Part shown: positions 1-5,303 of the stretch, in pieces | Numbering within the stretch: the stretch's first letter is position 1 | How the letters are laid out: the number at the start of each line of letters is the position of its first letter | DNA from: Bacteroidales bacterium UBA6117 | GTDB taxonomy: Bacteria > Bacteroidota > Bacteroidia > Bacteroidales > VadinHA17 | DNA length: 5,587 nucleotides | Assembly: GCA_002428385.1 (NCBI GenBank) | Contig: DIWB01000016.1 | Location: forward strand, 113,284 to 118,870 | Reading direction: 5' to 3' | The notes under the pieces: generated by a model | Database searches by the model: none | Told to the model about the DNA's origin: nothing | The model's input: only the letters and a program-made list of their open reading frames with translations | Translations under genes and position numbers: made by a program

Positions 1-14
1 ATAACTGATATACT

Positions 15-278
15 ATGAGCAGATCAATCAAGAAGGGTCCTTTCATTGAGTTCAAGATGGAAAAAAGGGTCCTTGAAATGAACAAGACACAGAAGAAGTC
101 GGTCCTCAAGACATGGTCGAGAAGATCGGTGATCTCACCCGACTTTGTCGGACATACCATAGCAGTTCACAACGGAAATAAATTCATCCCTGTTTACATT
201 ACGGAGAACATGGTGGGTCACAAGCTTGGAGAGTTTGCTCCCACACGTACTTTCAGGGGTCATTCTGGTAATAAGTAA
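15..278 (+). CDS. rpsS: 30S ribosomal protein S19 (uS19)
   Basis: S19 sits in the head of the small subunit, close to S13 and the A-site side, and binds the 3' domain of 16S rRNA. The 87-residue product opens MSRSIKKGPF and carries the family signature near the C-terminus, residues about 62-84, including ENMVGHKLGEFAPTRTF followed by RGHSGNK. The E. coli protein is 92 residues, so this is full length. ATG at 15 is the only start that keeps the conserved MSRSIKKGPF opening. The 14 bases before it show no Shine-Dalgarno motif, but the window edge limits the view. It is the first complete gene of the run and is followed 23 bases later by rplV, as in the standard S10 operon where rplB normally precedes it. 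Identification is secure. Confidence 0.98.
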   Translation: MSRSIKKGPFIEFKMEKRVLEMNKTQKKSVLKTWSRRSVISPDFVGHTIAVHNGNKFIPVYITENMVGHKLGEFAPTRTFRGHSGNK

Positions 279-301
279 TGTAAACTGAAAAACATTGAGA
301 C

Positions 302-721
302 ATGGGTGCAAGAAAAAGAAACAGCGCAGAGAAGAGAAAAGAAGCTGCAAAAGAGAGGTACCAGGCGGTTCTCAGAAACTGTCCGACCTCACCCCGCAAA
401 ATGAGGCTTGTTACCGGGCTTATCAGCGGAATTGAAGTCAACAAGGCTCTCGATATTCTGAAATTCAGTTCTCAGGAGGCATCGCGCAGACTTGAAAAAC
501 TTCTGCTTTCTGCTATAGCCAACTGGCAGGCAAAGAATGAGGGTGTAAGGATAGAGGAGAGCAATCTCTATGTCAAGAATGTCTTTGTCGATGGCGGACG
601 TGCTATGAAAAGGCTCCAGACAGCTCCCCAGGGAAGAGCTTACAGGATCAGGAAGAGATCCAATCATGTGACAATGGTGCTCGATAGTTTGAAAAAGGAA
701 GGCGAAAACACATCAAAATAA
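302..721 (+). CDS. rplV: 50S ribosomal protein L22 (uL22)
   Basis: L22 binds 23S rRNA early in assembly; its long beta-hairpin lines the peptide exit tunnel near the macrolide site. The product has 139 residues against 110 in E. coli. The extra length is a basic N-terminal extension of about 20 residues (MGARKRNSAEKRKEAAKERY), which I recall as common in Bacteroidota L22, plus a short Lys-rich tail. The core starts at about residue 28 with PTSPRKMRLV. The hairpin and C-terminal signature are at about 101-123: AMKRL, then PQGRAYRIRKRSNHV. The MKR residues of the hairpin tip, whose deletion gives macrolide resistance in E. coli, are present. Just after them the sequence reads LQTAPQGR, where I would expect a Pro before the Ala; this is probably lineage variation. 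No Shine-Dalgarno motif is seen. rpsC begins 5 bases downstream. Confidence 0.98.
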   Translation: MGARKRNSAEKRKEAAKERYQAVLRNCPTSPRKMRLVTGLISGIEVNKALDILKFSSQEASRRLEKLLLSAIANWQAKNEGVRIEESNLYVKNVFVDGGRAMKRLQTAPQGRAYRIRKRSNHVTMVLDSLKKEGENTSK

Positions 722-726
722 TCCAG

Positions 727-1425
727 ATGGGACAAAAAACAAATCCGATAGGTAACAGATTAGGCATCATCAAGGGATGGGATTCGAACTGGTTTGGAGG
801 AAAGGATTTTTCCGGAAAACTCGTTGAAGACACCAGGATCAGGGAATATCTGAATGCACGACTTGCAAAGGCAAGCCTTTCGAAGATAATCATAGAGAGA
901 ACCCTCAAGCTCATAACCGTAACTGTAAATACCGCGAGGCCGGGTATTATTATCGGCAAGGGCGGCCAGGAGGTTGACAAGCTTAAGGAAGAACTCAAGA
1001 AGATAACCAAGAAAGAGGTTCAGATCAATATCTTCGAGGTAAAACGCCCTGAGCTCGATGCCAACATAGTTGCTAACAACATAGCCCGTCAGCTTGAAGG
1101 AAAGATTTCATACCGCCGGGCCATAAAGATGTCGATCGCTTCCACAATGAGAATGGGATCCGAAGGTATCAAGGTGGTTATATCAGGTCGTCTGGGTGGT
1201 GCCGAAATGGCAAGGACCGAGACTTACAAGGAGGGACGCATACCTCTTCATACACTGCGCGCCGATATCGACTATGCCCTTGGAGAAGCTCATACAAAGG
1301 TAGGGCTGATTGGAATCAAGGTCTGGATATGCAACGGTGAGGTGTACGGAAAGAGAGACCTCAGTCCCAACATCGGAGCCAGGAATGCCAAGAACAAGAC
1401 CCTGAAAAGGAAGGCAAAGAAGTAA
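727..1425 (+). CDS. rpsC: 30S ribosomal protein S3 (uS3)
   Basis: S3 lies at the mRNA entry channel in the 30S head, beside S10 and S14, and contributes to unwinding of structured mRNA. The 232-residue product (233 in E. coli) opens MGQKTNPIGNRLGIIKGWDS. A type II KH domain spans roughly residues 40-110, with the GXXG loop GKGG at 77-80. The C-terminal S3 domain follows with the signature VVISGRLGGAEMARTE at about 150-165, then GRIPLHTLRADIDYALGEAHT. The basic residues tied to helicase activity in E. coli (R131, R132, K135) correspond to R130, R131 and K134 in YRRAIK. The tail after about residue 205 is short and Lys/Arg-rich. The sequence strongly resembles Bacteroidales S3 from memory, making this the best taxonomic marker in the window. 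No Shine-Dalgarno motif precedes it. The 42-base gap to rplP is the longest spacer here. Confidence 0.99.
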   Translation: MGQKTNPIGNRLGIIKGWDSNWFGGKDFSGKLVEDTRIREYLNARLAKASLSKIIIERTLKLITVTVNTARPGIIIGKGGQEVDKLKEELKKITKKEVQINIFEVKRPELDANIVANNIARQLEGKISYRRAIKMSIASTMRMGSEGIKVVISGRLGGAEMARTETYKEGRIPLHTLRADIDYALGEAHTKVGLIGIKVWICNGEVYGKRDLSPNIGARNAKNKTLKRKAKK

Positions 1426-1467
1426 GCTTTAAGAGAGTAGAAAATTTTTTTAAAAGATATTTGAGCC

Positions 1468-1890
1468 ATGTTACAACCGAAGAGGACCAAATACAGGAGA
1501 GCGCAGAAAGGAAGAATGAAGGGAAACGCCCAGCGTGGCAATCAGCTTGCTTTCGGATCTTTCGGCATTAAGGCGCTTGAGCAGTGCTGGATTACGGGCC
1601 GCCAGATTGAGGCTGCCCGACAGGCTGTCACACGTCATATGAAACGTGAAGGACAGATCTGGATCCGGGTATTTCCCGACAAACCCATCACAAAGAAGCC
1701 TGCTGAGGTTCGTATGGGTAAGGGAAAAGGATCACCCGAGGGATTTGTTGTGCCTGTTACACCCGGCAGAATTATTATCGAAGCCGAAGGCGTGCCCTAT
1801 GATATCGCCAGGGAAGCGCTCCGACTGGCTGCGCAGAAGCTTCCGATAACGACAAAATTCATTGTCAGGACCGATTACGTACAGGAATAA
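1468..1890 (+). CDS. rplP: 50S ribosomal protein L16 (uL16)
   Basis: L16 is a late-assembling large-subunit protein that contacts 23S rRNA near the A-site tRNA elbow and helps organise the peptidyl transferase centre. The product has 140 residues against 136 in E. coli and begins with the canonical MLQPKRTKYRRAQKGR. Further family blocks are FGSFGIKALEQCWITGRQIEAAR (positions 29-51), IWIRVFPDKPITKKP (64-78) and VRMGKGKGSPEG (81-92). The Arg at 82 aligns with E. coli R81, the residue hydroxylated by RoxA/YcfD; whether this organism has such an enzyme cannot be told from the window. The start is fixed by the conserved N-terminus. No Shine-Dalgarno motif precedes it; the upstream sequence is an A/T-rich tract. 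rpmC follows after 17 bases. Confidence 0.98.
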   Translation: MLQPKRTKYRRAQKGRMKGNAQRGNQLAFGSFGIKALEQCWITGRQIEAARQAVTRHMKREGQIWIRVFPDKPITKKPAEVRMGKGKGSPEGFVVPVTPGRIIIEAEGVPYDIAREALRLAAQKLPITTKFIVRTDYVQE

Positions 1891-1893
1891 AAC

Positions 1894-1899
1894 AAGGAG
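1894..1899 (+). promoter_or_regulatory. Shine-Dalgarno motif of rpmC
   Basis: AAGGAG lies in the rplP-rpmC spacer with 8 bases between its last G and the rpmC ATG, a classical geometry. It stands out because most starts in this window have no such motif. Use by the ribosome is inferred, not shown. Confidence 0.6.
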
Positions 1900-1907
1900 A
1901 AACAGAG

Positions 1908-2114
1908 ATGAAAACTTCAGAAATAAGGGAATTAAGCACGCCGGATCTTATTGAAAGAATAGATACGGAAAGAACCATGCTTGTCCGCATGAAGCTTAAT
2001 CATGCAATCACCCCTATGGATAACCCCCAGAAGATGAAAGAGGTAAAAGTTACCATTTCACGGCTTCTCACGGAACTTCGTTCAAGGGAAATAAAAGAAA
2101 AATCGAAAATCTAG
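1908..2114 (+). CDS. rpmC: 50S ribosomal protein L29 (uL29)
   Basis: L29 is a small helical protein near the peptide exit, next to L23, at the site where trigger factor and SRP dock. The 68-residue product (63 in E. coli) begins MKTSEIRELSTPDLIERI and ends with the helical, charged LLTELRSREIKEKSKI. This gives the two long antiparallel helices of the family, separated by the NHAITPMDNPQKMKEVK segment (about residues 31-47). The pattern MKLNHAITPMDNP fits Bacteroidota L29, where a short insert precedes the second helix. It follows rplP and precedes rpsQ by 7 bases, the universal S10 order. An AAGGAG motif sits 8 bases upstream. As a short, fast-evolving protein it would be harder to name alone, but sequence and position agree. 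Confidence 0.96.
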   Translation: MKTSEIRELSTPDLIERIDTERTMLVRMKLNHAITPMDNPQKMKEVKVTISRLLTELRSREIKEKSKI

Positions 2115-2121
2115 TCAGGCA

Positions 2122-2376
2122 ATGGAAAGGAATAACAGAAAGGAACGTATCGGTGTTGTTGTCAGCAACAAGATGGACAAGTCGATCGTGGTTGCCATCA
2201 AAAGGAAGGTGAAGCATCCGATATATGGCAAGTTTGTGAACAGGACAAAGAAGCTGATGGCTCACGATGAAGAGAATACATGCAAAATAGGTGACACCGT
2301 ACGTATCTCCGAGACCAGGCCTTTGAGCAAGAATAAGACATGGAGATTGGTTGAAGTAATTGAAAGAGCTAAGTAG
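2122..2376 (+). CDS. rpsQ: 30S ribosomal protein S17 (uS17)
   Basis: S17 is a primary 16S rRNA-binding protein of the 5' domain, needed for assembly of the 30S body. The product has 84 residues, the same as E. coli, and folds as an OB barrel. Diagnostic blocks are GVVVSNKMDKSIVVAIKRKV (11-30), the KHPIYGKFVNRTKKL run (31-45), MAHDEENTCKIGDTVRI (46-62) and RPLSKNKTWRLVEVIE (66-81). ATG at 2122 gives the expected N-terminal length. The sequence before it (AAAATCTAGTCAGGCA) has no Shine-Dalgarno motif, and with the rpmC stop only 7 bases upstream, re-initiation by the same ribosomes is plausible. In E. coli this gene ends the S10 operon; here rplN starts 2 bases after its TAG stop. Confidence 0.98.
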   Translation: MERNNRKERIGVVVSNKMDKSIVVAIKRKVKHPIYGKFVNRTKKLMAHDEENTCKIGDTVRISETRPLSKNKTWRLVEVIERAK

Positions 2377-2378
2377 TC

Positions 2379-2744
2379 ATGATACAGCAGGAAACCAGGT
2401 TAACAGTAGCCGATAACTCCGGAGCAAAAGAAGTTTTGTGTATCCGGGTTCTTGGCGGCAGCAAAAAAAGATATGCCACCGTTGGCGACACTATAGTTGT
2501 CAGCGTCAAGAGCGCGCTTCCTTCTGGCGAAGCAAAAAAGGGAACGGTAAGCAAGGCTGTCGTTGTCAGGACAACAAAGGAAATACGCCGGGCTGACGGA
2601 TCATACATCAGGTTTGATGACAACGCGGTGGTTCTTCTGAGCAACCTGAACGAGGTGAGGGGTACCCGCATCTTCGGCCCGGTAGCAAGGGAACTGCGCG
2701 ACAAGTATATGAAAATCGTCTCTCTTGCACCTGAAGTACTTTAA
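2379..2744 (+). CDS. rplN: 50S ribosomal protein L14 (uL14)
   Basis: L14 lies on the subunit interface, forms bridges to 16S rRNA helix 14 and contacts L19. It is also the docking site of the silencing factor RsfS in bacteria generally. The 121-residue product (123 in E. coli) opens MIQQETRLTVADNSGAKEVL. The signature region GSYIRFDDNAVVLL is at 74-87, followed by GTRIFGPVARELRDK at 95-109. Its ATG lies 2 bases after the rpsQ stop with no Shine-Dalgarno motif, so translational coupling to rpsQ is likely. In E. coli this is the first gene of the spc operon with its own promoter; here there is no room for a separate spacer promoter. Identification is secure. Confidence 0.98.
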   Translation: MIQQETRLTVADNSGAKEVLCIRVLGGSKKRYATVGDTIVVSVKSALPSGEAKKGTVSKAVVVRTTKEIRRADGSYIRFDDNAVVLLSNLNEVRGTRIFGPVARELRDKYMKIVSLAPEVL

Positions 2745-2761
2745 TTTTTAAACAAAGAGCA

Positions 2762-3085
2762 ATGCAGAAGAAGCTACATATTAAAAAAGGCGATACGGTT
2801 GTTGTGATAACCGGTGAGTCGAAAGGACAGAAAGGCCGCGTCCTCGATGTTGACAGGGATAAAAACCGGGCAATAGTCGAAGGCGTTAACACTGTTTCCA
2901 AGCACACAAAACCTAATGCCAAGTCGCCCCAGGGCGGTATCCTCAAGAAGGAAGCCCCGATAAACATTTCAAACCTTATGCTTGTTGATCCGGCTTCGGG
3001 TAAACCTACCCGGATCGGAAGGAGGCTTAATGATAAAAATAAACTAGTGCGTTATTCAAAAAAATCAGGAGAGGAGATCAAGTAA
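2762..3085 (+). CDS. rplX: 50S ribosomal protein L24 (uL24)
   Basis: L24 is an assembly-initiating protein that binds the 5' end region of 23S rRNA and sits near the tunnel exit. The 107-residue product (104 in E. coli) has an N-terminal KOW domain at about residues 6-33, with KKGDTVVVITGESKGQKGRV followed by LDVDRDKNRAIVEGVN. The C-terminal half carries the family blocks KHTKPNAKSPQGGILKKEAP (47-66) and INISNLMLVDP (67-77), then GKPTRIGRR. ATG at 2762 puts the KOW motif at the normal distance. Upstream only AAAGAG is present, a weak match. The stop TAA (3083-3085) shares its last A with the rplE start, and the last codons carry the purine-rich rplE ribosome-binding site. Confidence 0.98.
   Translation: MQKKLHIKKGDTVVVITGESKGQKGRVLDVDRDKNRAIVEGVNTVSKHTKPNAKSPQGGILKKEAPINISNLMLVDPASGKPTRIGRRLNDKNKLVRYSKKSGEEIK
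3067..3076 (+). promoter_or_regulatory. Shine-Dalgarno-like motif of rplE inside rplX
   Basis: AGGAGAGGAG contains two overlapping GGAG cores within the last codons of rplX. The distal one (GGAG at 3073-3076) ends 8 bases before the rplE ATG. The encoded residues are in a Gly-Glu-rich tail, so some of the purine bias may come from coding needs. Function as a ribosome-binding site is inferred. Confidence 0.5.
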
Positions 3086-3636
3086 TGTATACACCTGTAT
3101 TGAAAACCAAATATAAGGAAGAGATAGTCCCCGCCTTAATGAAGGAATTCAGCTACTCAACCGTTATGCAGGTCCCGAGGCTGGATAAAATAGTTCTTAA
3201 TCAGGGAGTCGGACAGGCTATAGCAGACAAGAAACTGATTGAGGCCAGTGTTAAGGAGTTAACCGACATTGCCGGACAGAAAGCTGTCCAGACATTTTCC
3301 TCAAAGGACATTTCGAACTTCAAACTCAGGAAGAACATGCCTATCGGCGTGATGGTAACCCTTCGCAAGGACAGGATGTATGAGTTTCTTGAGAGGCTTA
3401 TTTCAGTTGCTTTGCCGAGGATCCGCGACTTCAAGGGGATCAGCGCCAAGCTTGACGGGAGAGGCAATTACACTCTGGGGATCACCGAGCAGATTATCTT
3501 CCCCGAGATCGACCTTGACAAGGTTACCAAGATCATGGGTTTGCAGATGACTTTTGTCACAACAGCAAACAGTGATGAGGAAGCCCTGTCTCTTCTGAAG
3601 CATTTCGGATTACCTTTCAAAAACACTAAAAACTGA
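3085..3636 (+). CDS. rplE: 50S ribosomal protein L5 (uL5)
   Basis: L5 binds 5S rRNA and helps anchor it in the central protuberance. It also contacts P-site tRNA and S13 across the subunit bridge. The 183-residue product (179 in E. coli) has the L5 signature region PRLDKIVLNQGVGQA at 31-45; many homologues have NMGVGEA-like wording at the end of this block. The C-terminal domain includes FSSKDISNFKLRKNMPIG (71-88) with VMVTLRKDRMYEFLERL, then the PRIRDFKGIS block (111-120), DGRGNYTLGITEQIIFPEID (124-143) and the MTFVTTANSDEEA stretch (155-167). The ATG overlaps the rplX stop by one base (TAATG), which favours translational coupling. In E. coli the repressor site for S8 lies at this junction; I could not recognise an equivalent hairpin here. 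rpsN follows after 4 bases. Confidence 0.98.
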   Translation: MYTPVLKTKYKEEIVPALMKEFSYSTVMQVPRLDKIVLNQGVGQAIADKKLIEASVKELTDIAGQKAVQTFSSKDISNFKLRKNMPIGVMVTLRKDRMYEFLERLISVALPRIRDFKGISAKLDGRGNYTLGITEQIIFPEIDLDKVTKIMGLQMTFVTTANSDEEALSLLKHFGLPFKNTKN

Positions 3637-3640
3637 TTAT

Positions 3641-3910
3641 ATGGCTAAAGAATCAATGGTAGCCCGCGAAGTAAAACGCGTAAGACTGGCTGAAAAATAC
3701 GCTTCAAGAAGAGCAAAACTGAAAGCTGAAGGTGATTATATCGGACTGAGCCGTCTGCCCAGGAATTCAAATCCCAACAGGCAGCATAACAGGTGCAAGC
3801 TCACCGGAAGGTCAAGAGGGTATATGAGGCAGTTCGGAATAAGCAGGATTACATTCAGGGAGATGGCATCCTTCGGTCTTATTCCGGGAGTAAAAAAAGC
3901 CAGCTGGTAG
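3641..3910 (+). CDS. rpsN: 30S ribosomal protein S14 (uS14), zinc-free form
   Basis: S14 packs against S3 and S10 in the 30S head and joins late in assembly. The 89-residue product is the zinc-independent type: it has one Cys (C52), lacks the paired CXXC motifs of the roughly 61-residue zinc form, and keeps the longer N-terminal helical part (MAKESMVAREVKRVRLAEKY). The signature RCKLTGRSRGYMRQFGISR is at 51-69, followed by REMASFGLIPGVKKASW at the C-terminus. E. coli S14 is 101 residues; 89 is the other common length for zinc-free forms. Being the copy inside the spc cluster, it is the main rpsN, and its zinc independence means no zinc-responsive paralogue is required. No Shine-Dalgarno motif is visible; the start is 4 bases after rplE. 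Confidence 0.98.
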   Translation: MAKESMVAREVKRVRLAEKYASRRAKLKAEGDYIGLSRLPRNSNPNRQHNRCKLTGRSRGYMRQFGISRITFREMASFGLIPGVKKASW

Positions 3911-3948
3911 AACAGAGAATGAATATTAACTATAAGAAAGAATAGAAG

Positions 3949-4347
3949 ATGACTGATCCCATTGCAGATTTACTGACCAGAATCAGGAATGCCATTATGG
4001 CTGGTCATAAGGTTGTTGAAGCTCCGGCATCAAATCTTAAGAAGGAGATTGCCAGGATCCTTTTCGAGAAAGGCTATATCCTTAGCTATAAGGTGGTAGA
4101 GGGCGACAACCCGCAGGGTATTCTTAAGATAGCGCTTAAGTACAATCCGAGAAGCAAGCAACCCGCCATTAAGAAGATTGAAAGGGCCAGTCGTCCCGGT
4201 CTGAGAAAATACACCGGAGCTGACGATTTACCAAGGGTTCTTAACGGTCTGGGAATTGCTATTATCTCGACCTCCAGGGGTCTTATGACCGATAAGGAGG
4301 CAAGGAATGAGAAAGTAGGTGGTGAAGTATTGTGTTACGTATACTAA
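3949..4347 (+). CDS. rpsH: 30S ribosomal protein S8 (uS8)
   Basis: S8 is a primary binder of the 16S rRNA central domain (helix 21) and in E. coli also the translational repressor of the spc operon. The 132-residue product (130 in E. coli) begins MTDPIADLLTRIRNAIMAGH, the conserved N-terminal domain. The C-terminal RNA-binding region has RASRPGLRKYTGADDLPRV at 79-97 and the family signature GIAIISTSRGLMTDKEAR at 102-119, ending GGEVLCYVY. ATG at 3949 is fixed by the MTDPIADLLTRIRNA opening. Its upstream spacer (38 bases) contains no Shine-Dalgarno motif but does hold an 8-codon mini-ORF ending 3 bases before this start. Whether S8 controls this operon in the present organism cannot be read from the sequence. 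Confidence 0.98.
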   Translation: MTDPIADLLTRIRNAIMAGHKVVEAPASNLKKEIARILFEKGYILSYKVVEGDNPQGILKIALKYNPRSKQPAIKKIERASRPGLRKYTGADDLPRVLNGLGIAIISTSRGLMTDKEARNEKVGGEVLCYVY

Positions 4348-4349
4348 AT

Positions 4350-4355
4350 AGGAGG
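4350..4355 (+). promoter_or_regulatory. Strong Shine-Dalgarno motif of rplF
   Basis: A perfect AGGAGG occupies the rpsH-rplF spacer, 8 bases before the rplF ATG. It is the best ribosome-binding site in the window and supports the chosen rplF start. In a lineage where such motifs are generally depleted it is notable. Confidence 0.7.
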
Positions 4356-4363
4356 ATAGTTTA

Positions 4364-4918
4364 ATGTCACGAATAGGAAAATTACCTGTAAGCCTGCCCA
4401 AAGGAGTCAGCATCGATGTTGACGACTCCAATGTGATCAGTGTGAAAGGACCTCTTGGAGAGCTGAAGCAGGGCATTGACAAGGATATTAAGGTTGAGGT
4501 TGTGAACAATGACATCATCCTTTCACGGCCTTCGGAATCGAAGAGCCACAAATCGCTTCACGGCCTATCGAGGGCGCTGATTGCAAACATGGTGACCGGT
4601 GTTTCACAGGGTTTCAAAAAGGAACTCGAGCTGGTGGGCGTTGGTTACCGCGCTGAAGCAAAGGGTCAGATGCTTGAGATGAGCCTTGGCTATTCCCACG
4701 ACATAATTCTTGAGGTTCCTCAGGAGGTAAAGGTAGAGACCAGGACCGAAAGAAGGAGCAATCCTATCATTACCCTGACTTGTATGGACAAGCAGCTGAT
4801 TGGCCACGTTGCCGCAAAGATCAGGTCGCTGCGTCCGCCGGAACCCTACAAGGGAAAAGGGATCAAGTTCGTCGGAGAACAGCTTAGAAGGAAAGCTGGT
4901 AAATCAGCTAGTGTTTAA
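4364..4918 (+). CDS. rplF: 50S ribosomal protein L6 (uL6)
   Basis: L6 sits near the sarcin-ricin loop and the GTPase-associated region of the large subunit. The 184-residue product (177 in E. coli) has the two tandem L6 alpha/beta domains. Domain one starts MSRIGKLPVSLPKGVSIDVD and runs to about residue 80, with VKGPLGEL at 27-34. Domain two starts with FKKELELVGVGYRAEAKG (84-101) and carries the bacterial L6 signature PEPYKGKGIKF at 159-169 followed by VGEQLRRKAGKSASV. ATG at 4364 matches the universal MSRIGK start and is preceded by a perfect AGGAGG. The rpsH-rplF spacer is 16 bases and rplR follows after 21, consistent with cotranscription. Confidence 0.98.
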   Translation: MSRIGKLPVSLPKGVSIDVDDSNVISVKGPLGELKQGIDKDIKVEVVNNDIILSRPSESKSHKSLHGLSRALIANMVTGVSQGFKKELELVGVGYRAEAKGQMLEMSLGYSHDIILEVPQEVKVETRTERRSNPIITLTCMDKQLIGHVAAKIRSLRPPEPYKGKGIKFVGEQLRRKAGKSASV

Positions 4919-4939
4919 AACGGTTAAATAATTATTGAC

Positions 4940-5299
4940 ATGGCTTTAACCAAACTGGAAAAAAGAAGCAGGATCCGGCTCAGGATCCGGAAAAAAATAA
5001 GCGGAACTGCCGAAAGACCGCGTGTGGCAGTATTCCGCAGCAACAAGCAGATCTATGCTCAGGTCATTGATGATAATAATGGCGTAACCCTCCTTTCCGT
5101 CAGTTCAAGGGAAAAGGAATTGGCCGGCCAGACAGGTATCAAAAAGACTGAACAGGCTAAACTCGTTGGGAAATCACTTGCCGAAAAATGCAAGGAAAAA
5201 GGGATCGAGAATGTGGTTTTCGACAGAAGCGGTTATAAATATCACGGTAGAGTAAAATCATTGGCAGATGCAGCCCGCGAAGGCGGTTTAAAATTCTGA
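4940..5299 (+). CDS. rplR: 50S ribosomal protein L18 (uL18)
   Basis: L18 binds 5S rRNA together with L5 and helps fix it in the central protuberance. The 119-residue product (117 in E. coli) has a basic disordered N-terminus, MALTKLEKRSRIRLRIRKKI, then the core SGTAERPRVAVFRSNKQIYA (21-40) and QVIDDNNGVTLLSVSS (41-56). The C-terminal block VVFDRSGYKYHGRVKSLADA (92-111) with AREGGLKF is diagnostic. The RIRLRIRK stretch is encoded by a near-perfect 12-base direct repeat (CAGGATCCGG at 4969 and 4981), probably a consequence of repeated Arg/Ile codons. The upstream bases AAATAATTATTGAC are A/T-rich with no Shine-Dalgarno motif. rpsE begins 4 bases after the stop. Confidence 0.98.
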   Translation: MALTKLEKRSRIRLRIRKKISGTAERPRVAVFRSNKQIYAQVIDDNNGVTLLSVSSREKELAGQTGIKKTEQAKLVGKSLAEKCKEKGIENVVFDRSGYKYHGRVKSLADAAREGGLKF

Positions 5300-5303
5300 T
5301 ATT

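Noticed and set aside
1..4. Possible last codons of rplB (L2): a TAA at 2-4 just before rpsS
   Set aside because: rplB is expected upstream, and A plus TAA could be the end of its Lys-rich tail, but four bases cannot show the frame; a TGA at 6-8 is equally possible.
278..283. ATG-TAA start-stop pair overlapping the rpsS stop
   Set aside because: This minimal start-stop has no ribosome-binding site and lies 18 bases before the rplV start; it is expected by chance after a TAATG context.
648..1010. Long open frame on the minus strand, 120 codons, across the end of rplV and the start of rpsC
   Set aside because: It lies antisense to two certain ribosomal protein genes, has low-complexity Ser/Leu/Phe-rich content typical of antisense frames, and matches no family I recognise.
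1436..1456. T-run after rpsC as a possible intrinsic terminator
   Set aside because: No GC-rich hairpin precedes the T-run, and terminating here would cut off essential downstream genes.
2608..2967. Minus-strand open frame of 119 codons over rplN-rplX
   Set aside because: It is antisense to conserved genes, and its Arg/Pro/Cys-rich composition looks like a reverse-strand shadow.
4228..4551. Minus-strand open frame of 107 codons over rpsH-rplF
   Set aside because: It overlaps two certain genes in antisense and spans their spacer without any start signal or recognisable domain.
4969..4990. Direct repeat CAGGATCCGG twice with 12-base period
   Set aside because: It lies in the RIRLRIRK coding stretch of rplR, where alternating Arg and hydrophobic residues are normal; two copies do not make a meaningful repeat.
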